Assembly: GCF_013304445.1 (NCBI RefSeq)
Contig: NZ_JAAITA010000003.1
Coordinates: 124,001-188,000, forward strand
Direction: 5' to 3'
From: Blautia hansenii
Lineage (GTDB): Bacteria; Bacillota; Clostridia; Lachnospirales; Lachnospiraceae
Length of the DNA stretch: 64,000 nt
Positions 19,041-28,348 of this stretch are shown here, in pieces. The notes under the pieces were generated by a model. It was not told the origin of the DNA, did no database searches, and was given only the letters and a program-made list of their open reading frames with translations. The translations under genes were made by a program, and so were the position numbers. The first letter of the stretch is position 1, and every line of letters begins with the position of its first letter.

Positions 19041-19806
19041 AGCAGAACTTTTAAAATATCGCAGAACATTTACCGGAAAACTAATTGTGTGGATTCCTTT
19101 GTTCTTTGCTGTTTATGCCTTTGTCATTGGCATGATTATGGAAAATAGTTCACAGGCCCAGAAAATGGCATATACAGGAACAAGCTGGGCTGTGTTTTTG
19201 GCACTGGTTTTCAACTGGTGGTCTTTTCTGTTTATGCCCCTTGGTATGGGACTTTTTGGAACATTAGTGGCCTGGCAGGAAAAGCGGGCCGGAAACTGGC
19301 GCGTGCTGCAGATTCACGCAAACCCACCAAGACGGCAGTGGATCGCGAAAATCGGCGGAATGGCGGTTTATTCTCTGTTTTCTTCCCTGGTGCTCATATT
19401 GGTGACGGTGGTGACAGGATTTTTCACAGCGCAGGGAATTATGCCTTTTGCACGTATTGTGGCGGGCGCTCTTCTTTGCTGGCTGACTTCTCTCGCGCTG
19501 ATTCCCATACAGCTTTGGGCAGCGGCAGCAGGTGGAATGTCCGTAAGCCTTGGTATGGGATTTGCGGGAATGTTTGCGGGGGTGTTTTTGGCACCTGAAA
19601 AATACTGGGTATTTTGTCCGTGGAGCTGGCCTGTGAGACTTATGTGCCCGATTATTGGGGTACATCCCAATGGCGTGCTGCTTTCGCCGGATAGTCCCCT
19701 GCGAAATGCTTCTGTTATTTGGGCAGGAACCGTCCTTTCTTTGGGAATATTTTTGGTACTTACACTTCTTACGGGAATTTGGTTTGAGAGGAGGGAGGTG
19801 GCATGA
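19027..19806 (+). CDS. lantibiotic-immunity-type ABC permease (LanE/MutE-like)
   Basis: 259 residues with six hydrophobic segments and the family-typical N terminus KAELLKYRRTFTGKLIVWIP (basic cytoplasmic start, then helix). FNWWSFLFMPLGMGLFGTL and WQEKRAGNWR in the first loop are typical of LanE/LanG permeases. Overlaps the ATPase gene by 14 bases and the next permease by 4. Confidence 0.82.
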   Translation: MKELKAELLKYRRTFTGKLIVWIPLFFAVYAFVIGMIMENSSQAQKMAYTGTSWAVFLALVFNWWSFLFMPLGMGLFGTLVAWQEKRAGNWRVLQIHANPPRRQWIAKIGGMAVYSLFSSLVLILVTVVTGFFTAQGIMPFARIVAGALLCWLTSLALIPIQLWAAAAGGMSVSLGMGFAGMFAGVFLAPEKYWVFCPWSWPVRLMCPIIGVHPNGVLLSPDSPLRNASVIWAGTVLSLGIFLVLTLLTGIWFERREVA

Positions 19807-20564
19807 GAATCTTTGTAGCTGAATGGATGAAAACCAGACACACCATCCTTCACAGGCTGGTACTTCTGATACCTTTGTTTTGCTCTTTGGCAGTTCTGGG
19901 ATATGCGGCCTACAGGAAAAACAGTTTTTCGCTGGCCTTTTTTTACCAGGGATTTTTTCTTATATGGTCGGCGGTGCTTCTCCCATTAGGTGTGGGAATT
20001 TTGACAGGTATTCTGGTTCATGAGGAGGAAGAGGCAGGAAATTTTTATGGATTGCTGCAGTGCAGTAGAAAGAGAAGCAGTTTATATCTGGGAAAATTTT
20101 CAGCAGCATTGGTTTTCTTGACAGGCAGTACCTTTTTGACTACACTGATAATCAGTACAGGGCTGTGTTTTCTTTTGCAGAAGGAAAGGGGAGTGGGGCT
20201 GTTTTTGACGGCTGCTTGTTTGGCCGTATGTGGAGTGCTCCCCGTTTTAGCAGTTCATTTGTGGATAAGTTTCGCATTTGGCATGGGAGCTTCTGTGGGA
20301 GTTGGGATTTGCGGCTTACTGCTGGCAGTTCTTCTGGGGAGCACATCTTTGGGAGACCATATCTGGTATGCGGTTCCGTGGACTTATCCGGTGAAAATGG
20401 CGATGTTTCCTATGGCCTTTTCTATGTTTCCGGAGAATATGCGCACAGAAGCAGAAAAACCCTTTGTACTGGCCTTTGCATTGAGTCTCGTGCTTAGTGT
20501 GCTTATTCTGGCAGGGAGCATGCTCTGGTTTGAAAAATGGGAAGGACGAGGTGGAAACCGTTGA
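19803..20564 (+). CDS. lantibiotic-immunity-type ABC permease (LanG/MutG-like)
   Basis: 253 residues, six hydrophobic segments, paralogous in layout to the preceding gene (basic start MRIFVAEWMKTRHTILHRLV, HEEEEAGNFYGLL after the second helix). Starts in an ATGA overlap. Together with the upstream ATPase it would form one FEG transporter. Confidence 0.82.
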   Translation: MRIFVAEWMKTRHTILHRLVLLIPLFCSLAVLGYAAYRKNSFSLAFFYQGFFLIWSAVLLPLGVGILTGILVHEEEEAGNFYGLLQCSRKRSSLYLGKFSAALVFLTGSTFLTTLIISTGLCFLLQKERGVGLFLTAACLAVCGVLPVLAVHLWISFAFGMGASVGVGICGLLLAVLLGSTSLGDHIWYAVPWTYPVKMAMFPMAFSMFPENMRTEAEKPFVLAFALSLVLSVLILAGSMLWFEKWEGRGGNR

Positions 20565-21247
20565 GTAGAATTTTGATAATTGATGATGAGAAAGATTTAG
20601 TTTCTCTTCTGGATAAAAAATTGAAGAAAAACGGTCATGAGGTTTTGACGGCTAAGGATGGTGAAGAAGGTATGAAATTGGCGGCACATTTTCCGGATTT
20701 GATTCTTTTGGATATCATGATGCCCAAAATGAATGGATTTGAAGTATGCCGCAGTATCCGGGAACGGGTGTATTGTCCCATTCTGTTTCTGAGTGCAAGG
20801 CAGTCGGAGTCAGATAAACTCAAAGGTTTTGCCCTTGGGGGAGATGATTATATTACGAAACCCTTTGGTATACGGGAATTGATGGCAAAAATCGAGGCAA
20901 ATCTACGCAGGGAACAACGTATGCAGTGTATACAGGTAGAAAGAAAGCGCACCAGACTGTACTTCGGAAATCTCACGCTGGATATGCAGGGGAGGAGTGT
21001 TCGGATTGGAGAAAAAGAAATTCCTCTTACCAGAACCGAGTATGACATTGTGGAATTTCTGGCCCTTCATGCAGGGCAGGTATTCACCAAAGAACAGATA
21101 TACGAATGCGTATGGGGATATGATGGAACCGGAGATAATACAACGGTGGTAGAACGGATTAAAAAAATCCGGGGAAAATTTGCTGAAGCGGAATCCGGAA
21201 TACAGTATATTTCCACAGTATGGGGGATTGGATATAAATGGAACTGA
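20561..21247 (+). CDS. OmpR-family response regulator
   Basis: 228 residues from a TTG at 20561 that overlaps the stop of the permease gene. AGGTGG seven bases upstream supports it over the GTG/ATG-type start 24 bases earlier. The receiver has IIDDEKD, phospho-acceptor Asp in LILLDIMMPKMNG and Lys in ITKPFG. The C-terminal winged helix has EYDIVEFLALHAGQVFTKEQI. Probably activates its own FEG operon in response to the sensor kinase that follows. Confidence 0.88.
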   Translation: MSRILIIDDEKDLVSLLDKKLKKNGHEVLTAKDGEEGMKLAAHFPDLILLDIMMPKMNGFEVCRSIRERVYCPILFLSARQSESDKLKGFALGGDDYITKPFGIRELMAKIEANLRREQRMQCIQVERKRTRLYFGNLTLDMQGRSVRIGEKEIPLTRTEYDIVEFLALHAGQVFTKEQIYECVWGYDGTGDNTTVVERIKKIRGKFAEAESGIQYISTVWGIGYKWN

Positions 21248-22671
21248 AAAAAATGTCGATTGTTGCTCAATTTCGTATGAATCTTGTGAAAATTCTTGTC
21301 TCTACGATTTTGACTTCGGTTTTGACGTATGTGCTGGCCGTTTTTGTGTTTTTGTTTGCAGAGGGAACAGGCAGTATTTATCCGGAAAATTATTATGAAC
21401 AGCAGATACCTGAGATTGAGGAGTATCTGCAAAGACAGCAAAAGAGCGGAATGTCGGCGGTGCAGCAAGAGGAACTGAATAAACTGGTGCAGGGAGAAGA
21501 CTTTTTTTATCAGGCAGTAGACCGTCAGGGCAAGTTTTTGTATGGCACTTATGAAGAAACGATTTTTTTTTCGGAAGAAGAGATGTATGAGAAAATAAAT
21601 ACAACGGCAAAAGTGGGAAATCATTATGTGTATATTGTGCCTGTGATTGACAGCGCCGGAAAAATCGATGGTGCGGTAGCGCTTGTTTATGGCTTGCGTC
21701 TGTCTGTAGTAAACAGTGGGAAAGCCTGGATAAGTATAGCGCTGTTTTGCGTTTTGAGCTGTCCTTTTTTCTATATGATTTTGTTTACCGCACTCTTTTC
21801 CAGAAGATTTGCAGGGAATCTGACGAAGCCATTGCGTATGCTGGAAGAAGGAGCCCGGCAGATAGAGCGGAAAAATCTGAATTTCGAGATTTCCTATGCA
21901 GCAGACAATGAATTGGGGCAATTATGCAGAGCCTTCTCTTCCATGCAGGAGGAATTAAAAAAATCTCTGTCCCGTCAATGGAAGATGGAGCAGGAGCGGA
22001 CAGAGACGGTAGAAGCGCTGGCCCATGATTTGAAATCGCCCCTCTCTATTATTAAGGCTTATACAGAAGCTATGGAAGATGATACGGAGATAGATCAGGA
22101 GCAGAGCGCATACCTTTCAGTCATTGAAGAAAACATAGAAAAGAGTATTTCTTTGGTGAAACAAATGCAGTATACTTCGGAGATTACCTCTCCCGACATT
22201 CACATAGACCAAAATCAGGTGGACTTGCGGGAGTTCCTCTGGAAAAAACAAAAAGACTATGAAATACAGGCAAGGGAGAAACAAATTTCCATACAGCTTG
22301 TTTTTTCAGAGACTTTGCCAGCGCGGATAGAAACAGATAAAAAGAAACTGGAAAGGATTCTGGACAATGTGGTGTCCAACAGCATCGCGTATACGCCTTT
22401 GGGAGGACGGATTGAAATAAGGGCAGAGGCAGATGAGGAATGTATTTTTTATTTTATTGAAGATACGGGAAAAGGATTTACCTTGAAGGATATGGAAAAA
22501 GCCATGGAAAAATTTTATCGCGGAGATGAAGCACGTTCCAGCGAAGGGGCACATTCCGGTTTGGGGTTGTATATTGTTTGGCGGCTTTCTCAGGTGCTGG
22601 GCGGTTCGGTGGAAATTGGGAACAGAGAGAGCGGAGGTGCCTGGGTGAAAGTCTGGCACAGGTGGAAGTAG
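21238..22671 (+). CDS. membrane sensor histidine kinase
   Basis: 477 residues. Two membrane segments (about 14-38 and 162-185) flank an extracellular sensor of about 125 residues. Then come HAMP, HisKA with His263 in ALAHDLKSPLS, and the ATPase N, G1 and G2 boxes (NVVSNSIAYTP, DTGKGF, HSGLGLYIV). Overlaps the regulator gene by 10 bases. The long sensor resembles LanK/NisK-type kinases rather than the short-loop BceS type. The ligand is unknown. Confidence 0.87.
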   Translation: MELKKMSIVAQFRMNLVKILVSTILTSVLTYVLAVFVFLFAEGTGSIYPENYYEQQIPEIEEYLQRQQKSGMSAVQQEELNKLVQGEDFFYQAVDRQGKFLYGTYEETIFFSEEEMYEKINTTAKVGNHYVYIVPVIDSAGKIDGAVALVYGLRLSVVNSGKAWISIALFCVLSCPFFYMILFTALFSRRFAGNLTKPLRMLEEGARQIERKNLNFEISYAADNELGQLCRAFSSMQEELKKSLSRQWKMEQERTETVEALAHDLKSPLSIIKAYTEAMEDDTEIDQEQSAYLSVIEENIEKSISLVKQMQYTSEITSPDIHIDQNQVDLREFLWKKQKDYEIQAREKQISIQLVFSETLPARIETDKKKLERILDNVVSNSIAYTPLGGRIEIRAEADEECIFYFIEDTGKGFTLKDMEKAMEKFYRGDEARSSEGAHSGLGLYIVWRLSQVLGGSVEIGNRESGGAWVKVWHRWK

Positions 22672-22687
22672 CTGCTTTTTCATAAAT

Positions 22688-22741
22688 GAAAAAACCGGTC
22701 ATAGGAAATTTGTTCCAATGACCGGTTTTTAAGAAATAAAA
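22688..22741. terminator. bidirectional terminator between the kinase gene and the tRNA genes
   Basis: AAAACCGGTCAT (22691-22702) pairs perfectly with ATGACCGGTTTT (22728-22739), flanked by A and T runs. Serves the kinase operon on plus and the tRNA-Gly pair on minus. Confidence 0.85.
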
Positions 22742-22743
22742 AA

Positions 22744-22816
22744 AGCGCGAGACGGGACTCGAACCCGCGGCCTCGACCTTGGCAAGGTCGCGCTCCACCA
22801 ACTGAGCCACTCGCGC
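22744..22816 (-). tRNA. tRNA-Gly (GCC)
   Basis: 73-nt cloverleaf on the minus strand: acceptor GCGCGAG/CTCGCGC, D-stem GCTC/GAGC, anticodon stem CGACC/GGTCG with loop TTGCCAA (anticodon GCC), T-loop TTCGAGT. CCA is not encoded. Confidence 0.96.
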
Positions 22817-22819
22817 ATA

Positions 22820-22890
22820 AGCGGGTGATGGGAATCGAACCCACATATCCAGCTTGGAAGGCTGGTGTTCTACCACTGAACTACACCCGC
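22820..22890 (-). tRNA. tRNA-Gly (UCC)
   Basis: 71-nt cloverleaf on the minus strand: acceptor GCGGGTG/CACCCGC, anticodon stem CCAGC/GCTGG with loop CTTCCAA (anticodon TCC), T-loop TTCGATT. It is read first, 3 bases before tRNA-Gly(GCC), from the same promoter. CCA is not encoded. Confidence 0.95.
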
Positions 22891-22930
22891 AGGTTATTTT
22901 GTTTTTGTCTTGCTCGCTTAAGACTTGTTT

Positions 22931-22959
22931 ATCATACACCAGGAAGAAACAAATGTCAA
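22931..22959 (-). promoter_or_regulatory. promoter of the tRNA-Gly pair
   Basis: On the minus strand: TTGACA (22959-22954), 17-bp spacer, TATGAT (22936-22931), about 40 bases before the first tRNA. Confidence 0.85.
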
Positions 22960-23020
22960 CACTTTTTTGAAAAAAATTTTTGAATTTTTCAAAAAGTGTA
23001 TATAATACATATAATTTAAA

Positions 23021-23059
23021 AAACAGACGGCCTCTCGGAGGAAGAATGCCGCCTGTTTT
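23021..23059 (-). terminator. terminator after the MurT-GatD operon
   Basis: AAACAGACGGC (23021-23031) faces GCCGCCTGTTT (23048-23058) with one mismatch. On the minus strand the hairpin is followed by TTTAAATTA. It lies 40 bases past the GatD stop. Confidence 0.65.
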
Positions 23060-23097
23060 CCGTATATGATTTTTTATTTTACAGGACTCAGCATAAA

Positions 23098-23820
23098 TTA
23101 CGGTTGCTTTACAAACCGTTCATAGATATAGCGGTTAGCCGCTTCCTCCTGGCTGTCATCCAGAGGAGACAGTTCTGCAGTTCCGTATTTCCGTTTCAGT
23201 GCATTGGAAAGCAGGTAATCGCACAGATGGGGATTTTTTGGCAGAAGGGGGCCATGGAGATAAGTTCCCACGACGTTTTTGTAGAGAACGCCTTCACAGC
23301 CGTCTTCTCCGTTATTTCCGTGTCCGTAGAGCACGTTTCCAAGAGGTTTGTTGTCTCCGATGTATGTCCGTCCTCCATGATTTTCAAAGCCCACAATGGG
23401 AAGGGCGAAATCCGGATTTTCCAGAACAATGTTGTCAATGAGTCTTGGGCTGCCCTGTTCTGTGTACAAATCCACAAGGGCAAGTCCTTCAATGGTACCT
23501 TCCTCGGTTTTGTAATAATGCCCAAGAAGCTGATAGCCGCCACAGACAGCCAGAACACTGCCGCCGTCTTCGACATAGGATTTAAAATTTTCCTGAATAC
23601 TTCGCAGTTTACTGCACACAATCATCTGCTCCCGGTCAGAACCACCGCCCAGCAGCACAATGTCCAGGGAAGAGAAATTTACAGAATCCTCCAGGGCGAA
23701 TTCTATGGTTTCCGCTTCAATGCCTCTCCACTCACAGCGTTTCATCATGCACTGAATGTTTCCACGGTCTCCGTACAGATTCAGAAGGTCAGGATATAGA
23801 TGCCCGATAGTAAGTTTCAT
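23098..23820 (-). CDS. gatD: lipid II isoglutaminyl synthase, glutamine amidotransferase subunit GatD
   Basis: 240 residues, starting MKLTIGHLYPDLLNLYGDRGN. The nucleophile is Cys93 in LAVCGGYQLLG, and a conserved His follows in VVGTYLHGPLLPKNP. GatD supplies ammonia from glutamine to MurT, amidating the D-Glu of lipid II to D-isoglutamine, a step needed for normal cross-linking and for resistance to some cell-wall attacks. Overlaps MurT by 4 bases. Confidence 0.92.
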   Translation of the reverse strand: MKLTIGHLYPDLLNLYGDRGNIQCMMKRCEWRGIEAETIEFALEDSVNFSSLDIVLLGGGSDREQMIVCSKLRSIQENFKSYVEDGGSVLAVCGGYQLLGHYYKTEEGTIEGLALVDLYTEQGSPRLIDNIVLENPDFALPIVGFENHGGRTYIGDNKPLGNVLYGHGNNGEDGCEGVLYKNVVGTYLHGPLLPKNPHLCDYLLSNALKRKYGTAELSPLDDSQEEAANRYIYERFVKQP

Positions 23821-25163
23821 GATTTTCTGCCCTCCATTTTCTTCAAAATATTGTGTGTGGTGTAAAGTCCCGTATAGTTTACCAGAACGTATAAATTTTT
23901 CACACCGTTTTCGATTTTGGCGGAAATGGCTTTTTCAATGTCCGATTCTGCCTCGCAGGGAATGTCCACATATTTCAAACGAAGCTGCATGTCCCGGAAA
24001 CGGATACCGCAGACCGTGATAGAAGCCGCATGGGTATCTTTTAATCGGTCAAAGTCCACATCCCAGAGCCAGGAAACGTCTGTGCCGTCCTGACTGTTGT
24101 CGTTAATGAGAATGATAATGTCTTTTGGTGTTTGGTCTGTCATCACTGCGGAAATGTTCTGGTTAAAACCTGCCGGATTTTTTGCCAGATTCAGCATGAC
24201 CTTGGTTCCTCTAATCTGGAACAATTCGTTTCTGCCGAACTGTGGGGTGTAGTCCCCCAGAATTTTATTAAAATTGTCCAGAGGAATGCCTGCCACAGAA
24301 GCAGCAGCATATACTGCCAGAATATTGTATACATTATAAAAGCCCCGGTAATTGGTTTTAATATGAAAATCCTTTACATCAAAGGCAATGCCATTGGAAA
24401 GAGAAATGTTTTCTCCATCGTAATCCGGTATGGGGCGTTTAAAGCCGCATTTGGAACAGTAGTAATCGCCCAGCTGGCTGTAGTGATAAAAGTTGTACTG
24501 CATTTTCGCTCCGCAGCATTTGCAGAACTGTCCCTCCCGTATTTCCCGGCTGTTTTCTTCTGCAAGCACCGGGCGGCTGATGCCATAGGATACCCGGGCG
24601 TTTTCGTTTTCCAGAGCCAGGTAGGAGGAGAGAGAATCGTCTGCATTAAATAAAAGCTTCATTTTTGGGGCCATTTTCATGGCTTTTGACAACAGATTCA
24701 TGGTAATGTCAATTTCCCCGTACCGGTCCAGCTGATCCCGAAACAGGTTGGTGAGCACCATGTAGTCCGGCTGAAAATGAGGGAATACGCGTACTGTAGA
24801 GGCTTCGTCAATTTCAATACAGGCATAATCCGCTTTTAAATGTCCCGTAAATCCTGCATTTAGCACAAAGGCAGAAACTACCCCGTTTAACATATTGGAA
24901 CCTGTGCGGTTGCAGACCACTTTTTTGCCATTGGCTTCCAAAACAGAGGACAGAAGGTTGTTAGTGGTTGTCTTTCCATTGGTGCCGCAGACTACAAAGA
25001 TTTCCTGCTTTACTTCTTTGGCCAGTTCTTTGAGAATAGGCGGATAAATGGCAAGAGCCGCTTTTCCGGCCAGCGTCACTCCCTGCTTTCCTGTGAGCCG
25101 GCAGGCGGTTTTGATGATGTGGGCGCTCCACACCGCGAAAAGTCTTCGTATATTCATAGTCAA
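23817..25163 (-). CDS. murT: lipid II isoglutaminyl synthase, Mur-ligase-like subunit MurT
   Basis: 448 residues from a TTG at 25163 with AAAAGG five or six bases upstream; the in-frame ATG at 25157 is an alternative. ATP loop VCGTNGKTTTNN (about residue 58), a Cys4 zinc knuckle inserted in the central domain (CKCCG and CSKCG), and the C-terminal DUF1727 domain with INDNSQDGTDVSWLWDVDFD. It activates the D-Glu carboxylate of lipid II and accepts ammonia from GatD. Confidence 0.92.
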   Translation of the reverse strand: MTMNIRRLFAVWSAHIIKTACRLTGKQGVTLAGKAALAIYPPILKELAKEVKQEIFVVCGTNGKTTTNNLLSSVLEANGKKVVCNRTGSNMLNGVVSAFVLNAGFTGHLKADYACIEIDEASTVRVFPHFQPDYMVLTNLFRDQLDRYGEIDITMNLLSKAMKMAPKMKLLFNADDSLSSYLALENENARVSYGISRPVLAEENSREIREGQFCKCCGAKMQYNFYHYSQLGDYYCSKCGFKRPIPDYDGENISLSNGIAFDVKDFHIKTNYRGFYNVYNILAVYAAASVAGIPLDNFNKILGDYTPQFGRNELFQIRGTKVMLNLAKNPAGFNQNISAVMTDQTPKDIIILINDNSQDGTDVSWLWDVDFDRLKDTHAASITVCGIRFRDMQLRLKYVDIPCEAESDIEKAISAKIENGVKNLYVLVNYTGLYTTHNILKKMEGRKS

Positions 25164-25339
25164 TTCATTCCTTTTGCTTTTTCACAACATAAATTGTGAG
25201 AATAGTATTGTGGTTTTTCATGATTCATTATACATAAACTGGAGAGAGAGTACAACTAAAATCAATGCCAGCAGATAGGGGAAAAAACGATCCCTTGAAA
25301 AAACTCCGCAAAAAAGAACGGAAAAATGAGAAAAAATGG

Positions 25340-25368
25340 TTGAAATTTCCCGGCGCATATGATAAGAT
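25340..25368 (+). promoter_or_regulatory. promoter of tRNA-Phe
   Basis: TTGAAA (25340-25345), 17-bp spacer, TAAGAT (25363-25368), 34 bases before the tRNA. Confidence 0.55.
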
Positions 25369-25402
25369 TGCTTTGTTGCTGTAAGACAGCAATATACGAA
25401 AA

Positions 25403-25475
<73 letters not shown>

Positions 25476-25560
25476 TTTTTTTATAACCAAAATGTCTTTG
25501 TGTAGAAGACAAATATCTTTGGTATAAAGAATGATAAAGCAGAAAGGAAGGATGGAAACG

Positions 25561-26799
25561 ATGTATTCATTGGAAGAAATCAGAAACACAGACCCTGAAA
25601 TTGCAGATTGTATCTGCAAAGAGGTAGAGCGTCAGAATTCGCATATTGAGCTGATTGCCTCAGAAAACTGGGTGAGTAAAGCCGTGATGGCTGCTATGGG
25701 AAGCCCTCTCACCAACAAATATGCAGAAGGCTATCCGGGAAAGCGGTATTATGGAGGCTGTGAGTGTGTAGATGAGATAGAGCAGCTTGCCATGGAAAGA
25801 GCAAAAGAACTGTTTGGGTGCGAGTATGTCAATGTGCAGCCCCATTCCGGTGCACAGGCCAATATGGCAGTTTTCTTTGCTATGCTGAAACCAGGTGACA
25901 CGGTGATGGGGATGAATCTGGCTCACGGCGGTCATCTTTCCCATGGAAGTCCGGCCAATTTTTCCGGTGCATATTTTAACATTGTTCCTTATGGAGTTAA
26001 CGAAGAGGGTGTCATTGATTATGAAGAGGTACGAAAAATTGCCATGGAAGCAAAGCCGAAGATGATTGTTGCAGGGGCAAGCGCTTACTGCAGAATCATT
26101 GACTTCAAGAAATTCCGGGAAATCGCAGACGAGGTTGGCGCTTATCTTATGGTAGATATTGCTCATATTGCCGGTCTGGTGGCAGCAGGTCTGCATCCGA
26201 GTCCCATTCCCTATGCCCATGTGACCACTACGACTACGCACAAAACGCTGCGGGGACCAAGAGGCGGTATGATTATGAGCAGCAATGAGGTGGCAAAGCA
26301 GTTTAATTTCAATAAAGCAGTGTTTCCTGGTATTCAGGGAGGCCCCCTGATGCATGTCATTGCCGCGAAAGCCGTTTGTTTTAAAGAAGCTCTGCAGCCA
26401 GAGTACAAAGAATATCAGCAGGGAATTGTGAAGAATGCAAAGGCGCTGTGTGAGGGACTTTTAAAGAGAGGTATTCAGATTGTGTCCGGCAAGACAGAAA
26501 ATCATCTCATGCTGGTGGATTTAAGAGGAACAGGCGTTACAGGAAAAGAGATGGAACATCTTTTAGATGAGGCGAATATTACCTGCAACAAAAATGCCAT
26601 TCCCAATGACCCGGAGTCTCCTTTCGTAACCAGCGGTGTCCGTCTGGGCACCGCAGCCGTAACCTCAAGAGGTATGAACGAAGAGGATATGGATAAGATT
26701 GCAGAAGCTATTGCCATTATGGTAAAAGACAGAAGCCGTAAAGAGGAAGCAAAGAAAATCGTAAAAGAACTGACCGATAAATATCCATTGAATGCATAA
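25561..26799 (+). CDS. glyA: serine hydroxymethyltransferase
   Basis: 412 residues from the ATG at 25561, with AAGGAAGG about nine bases upstream; two earlier in-frame ATGs leave no room for a ribosome site. Conserved [21 protein letters not shown] and the PLP-lysine motif [16 protein letters not shown] are present. Interconverts serine and glycine and feeds one-carbon units to tetrahydrofolate. Confidence 0.95.
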   Translation: MYSLEEIRNTDPEIADCICKEVERQNSHIELIASENWVSKAVMAAMGSPLTNKYAEGYPGKRYYGGCECVDEIEQLAMERAKELFGCEYVNVQPHSGAQANMAVFFAMLKPGDTVMGMNLAHGGHLSHGSPANFSGAYFNIVPYGVNEEGVIDYEEVRKIAMEAKPKMIVAGASAYCRIIDFKKFREIADEVGAYLMVDIAHIAGLVAAGLHPSPIPYAHVTTTTTHKTLRGPRGGMIMSSNEVAKQFNFNKAVFPGIQGGPLMHVIAAKAVCFKEALQPEYKEYQQGIVKNAKALCEGLLKRGIQIVSGKTENHLMLVDLRGTGVTGKEMEHLLDEANITCNKNAIPNDPESPFVTSGVRLGTAAVTSRGMNEEDMDKIAEAIAIMVKDRSRKEEAKKIVKELTDKYPLNA

Positions 26800-26845
26800 A
26801 ACCAATTGTGTGTGAAGTTTTGAAAACGGTCTTTGCAAAGCATGC

Positions 26846-27772
26846 TCAGTGGTTGGTCAGTTTGATTTTGTGAAAAGCGTCCTGCGCCGCAACGGCTCCG
26901 TCATTGGCAGCGGTTACCACCTGCCGCAGCACTTTTTGGCATACATCGCCGGCCCCGTAAAGCAGGGGAACGGAAGTTTCCATAGATTCATCGACCAGCA
27001 TATAGCCCTGTTCATCCAGCACTCCCAGAGGTTTTAAGAAATCAGTTACCGGGTCTGCACCAATATAAGGAAAAATACCGGAAACAGGCAATATTTTTTC
27101 TTCCTGGGAAGAGATATCTGCAATTTTCAGACCGCTGACTTTTCCGTTTTCTGAAAGAACCTCTTTAGGAACAGCCTTTTGGATAATTTCAATTTTTGCA
27201 TTTTCTTTTGCGGCATCTACGGCGATTTTGTCTGCTCGAAAGACGTCTCTGCGCATGATAAGATAGACTTTAGAAGCAAACTGTGTCAGATAAACCGCTT
27301 CTTCAAGGGCTGAGTTTCCGCCGCCGATGACAGCTACTTCCCGGTCACGGAAGAAAGCGCCGTCACAGACAGCACAGTAGGAAACACCGCGTCCGATATG
27401 TTCCTGTTCGCCGGGAATGTTCATGAGGCGTTCTTTCGTTCCCGTAGCCACAAGGACTGCCGGGGCTGCGAAAATAGTTCCGTCTTCGCAGACTACTTGT
27501 TTTTTTTCACCGTCCGTGATGGAAACCACTTTTCCGTATTCGTATACAGCTCCGAAGCTGGTGGAATGTGTGAACATATCCATGGCAAGCTGAGAGCCGG
27601 GTTCCTGCAGGATGCCGGGCCAGTTGCTGATTTCATTGGTTTTCAGCAGCTTGCCTCCCGGCGCACCGCTCTCTAAAAGAGCGGTTTTCAGTCCTGCCCG
27701 GGAAGCGTAGACGGCGGCGGTCATGCCTGCCGGTCCCGCCCCGATGATGATGAAATCGTATTCTTTTGTCAT
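26846..27772 (-). CDS. trxB: thioredoxin reductase
   Basis: 308 residues from the second of two close ATGs (27772). The first, at 27778, lies only 3 bases after AGAAAGG. FAD motif GAGPAG near the N terminus, redox pair CAVC (SYCAVCDGAFF), NADPH motif GGGNSALEEA. Some positions of the NADPH pocket look unusual (RRDVFRADK), so the electron donor could differ. Read from the trxA promoter, 21 bases after trxA. Confidence 0.92.
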   Translation of the reverse strand: MTKEYDFIIIGAGPAGMTAAVYASRAGLKTALLESGAPGGKLLKTNEISNWPGILQEPGSQLAMDMFTHSTSFGAVYEYGKVVSITDGEKKQVVCEDGTIFAAPAVLVATGTKERLMNIPGEQEHIGRGVSYCAVCDGAFFRDREVAVIGGGNSALEEAVYLTQFASKVYLIMRRDVFRADKIAVDAAKENAKIEIIQKAVPKEVLSENGKVSGLKIADISSQEEKILPVSGIFPYIGADPVTDFLKPLGVLDEQGYMLVDESMETSVPLLYGAGDVCQKVLRQVVTAANDGAVAAQDAFHKIKLTNH

Positions 27773-27793
27773 AGTCATTCGCCTTTCTCTTTT

Positions 27794-28108
27794 TTATAAA
27801 GCCTTTAATTTCTGCTCCAGAACGGGTTTCGGGAGAAAACCGATAGCGGAATCCTTCACTTCTCCGTCCTTTAAGAAAAACAGTGACGGTACGGTTGTGA
27901 CATTCCAGGTTCTGGTAAGCTCCGGATTTTCGTCGATGTCTACTTTCACAATTTTATAGTCTGTCTGCTCTTCCTGAAGCTGTTCCAGTACCTGTCCCAG
28001 CATTTTGCAAGGGCCGCACCAGGTTGCAAAAAAATCTAAGAGCACCGGTTTTTCGGATTTTAGTACTTCTTTTTCAAATTCCTGTTCGTTTATGTGTAAA
28101 ATTGCCAT
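27794..28108 (-). CDS. trxA: thioredoxin
   Basis: 104 residues, standard length. Active site WCGPCK, then the cis-proline in TTVPSLFFLKDG. Substrate of the reductase that follows in the same operon. ATG after AAGGAGAT. Confidence 0.95.
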   Translation of the reverse strand: MAILHINEQEFEKEVLKSEKPVLLDFFATWCGPCKMLGQVLEQLQEEQTDYKIVKVDIDENPELTRTWNVTTVPSLFFLKDGEVKDSAIGFLPKPVLEQKLKAL

Positions 28109-28164
28109 AATCTTAATCTCCTTTATGATTTATTTTTAAATTTGTGTTTGTTTTCTATGTTTGC

Positions 28165-28206
28165 AGTATAAAATAAATATTGATGTTAGTCTGTGACAAA
28201 GTCACA
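28165..28206 (-). promoter_or_regulatory. trxA-trxB promoter with a Crp/Fnr-like palindrome
   Basis: On the minus strand TATACT (28170-28165) is a likely -10, with no good -35. Instead a perfect palindrome TGTGAC-AAA-GTCACA (28192-28206) is centred at about -41 from the expected start, the usual place for a class II activator of the Crp/Fnr family. Rex-type operators look similar, so the bound factor is uncertain. Confidence 0.5.
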
Positions 28207-28247
28207 CTTTTATGTAAAAGAAAATCATCGATTTTAGTGAAAAAACA

Positions 28248-28276
28248 TTTACGAAGACCGTGGAAATTGATATAAT
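28248..28276 (+). promoter_or_regulatory. promoter of the RelA/SpoT-domain gene
   Basis: TTTACG (28248-28253), 17-bp spacer, TATAAT (28271-28276), about 70 bases before the ATG. Confidence 0.6.
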
Positions 28277-28348
28277 GAAGAGAATCTAATGTTTAAGTCA
28301 GAGAAACTCTGTAATTGCCGACAGGTTTTCAGCAAAAGAGGAGAGTTT

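Noticed and set aside
21067-21921. 284-residue minus-strand ORF
   Set aside because: Antisense to the regulator and kinase genes, rich in His, Arg and Tyr, no recognisable domain.
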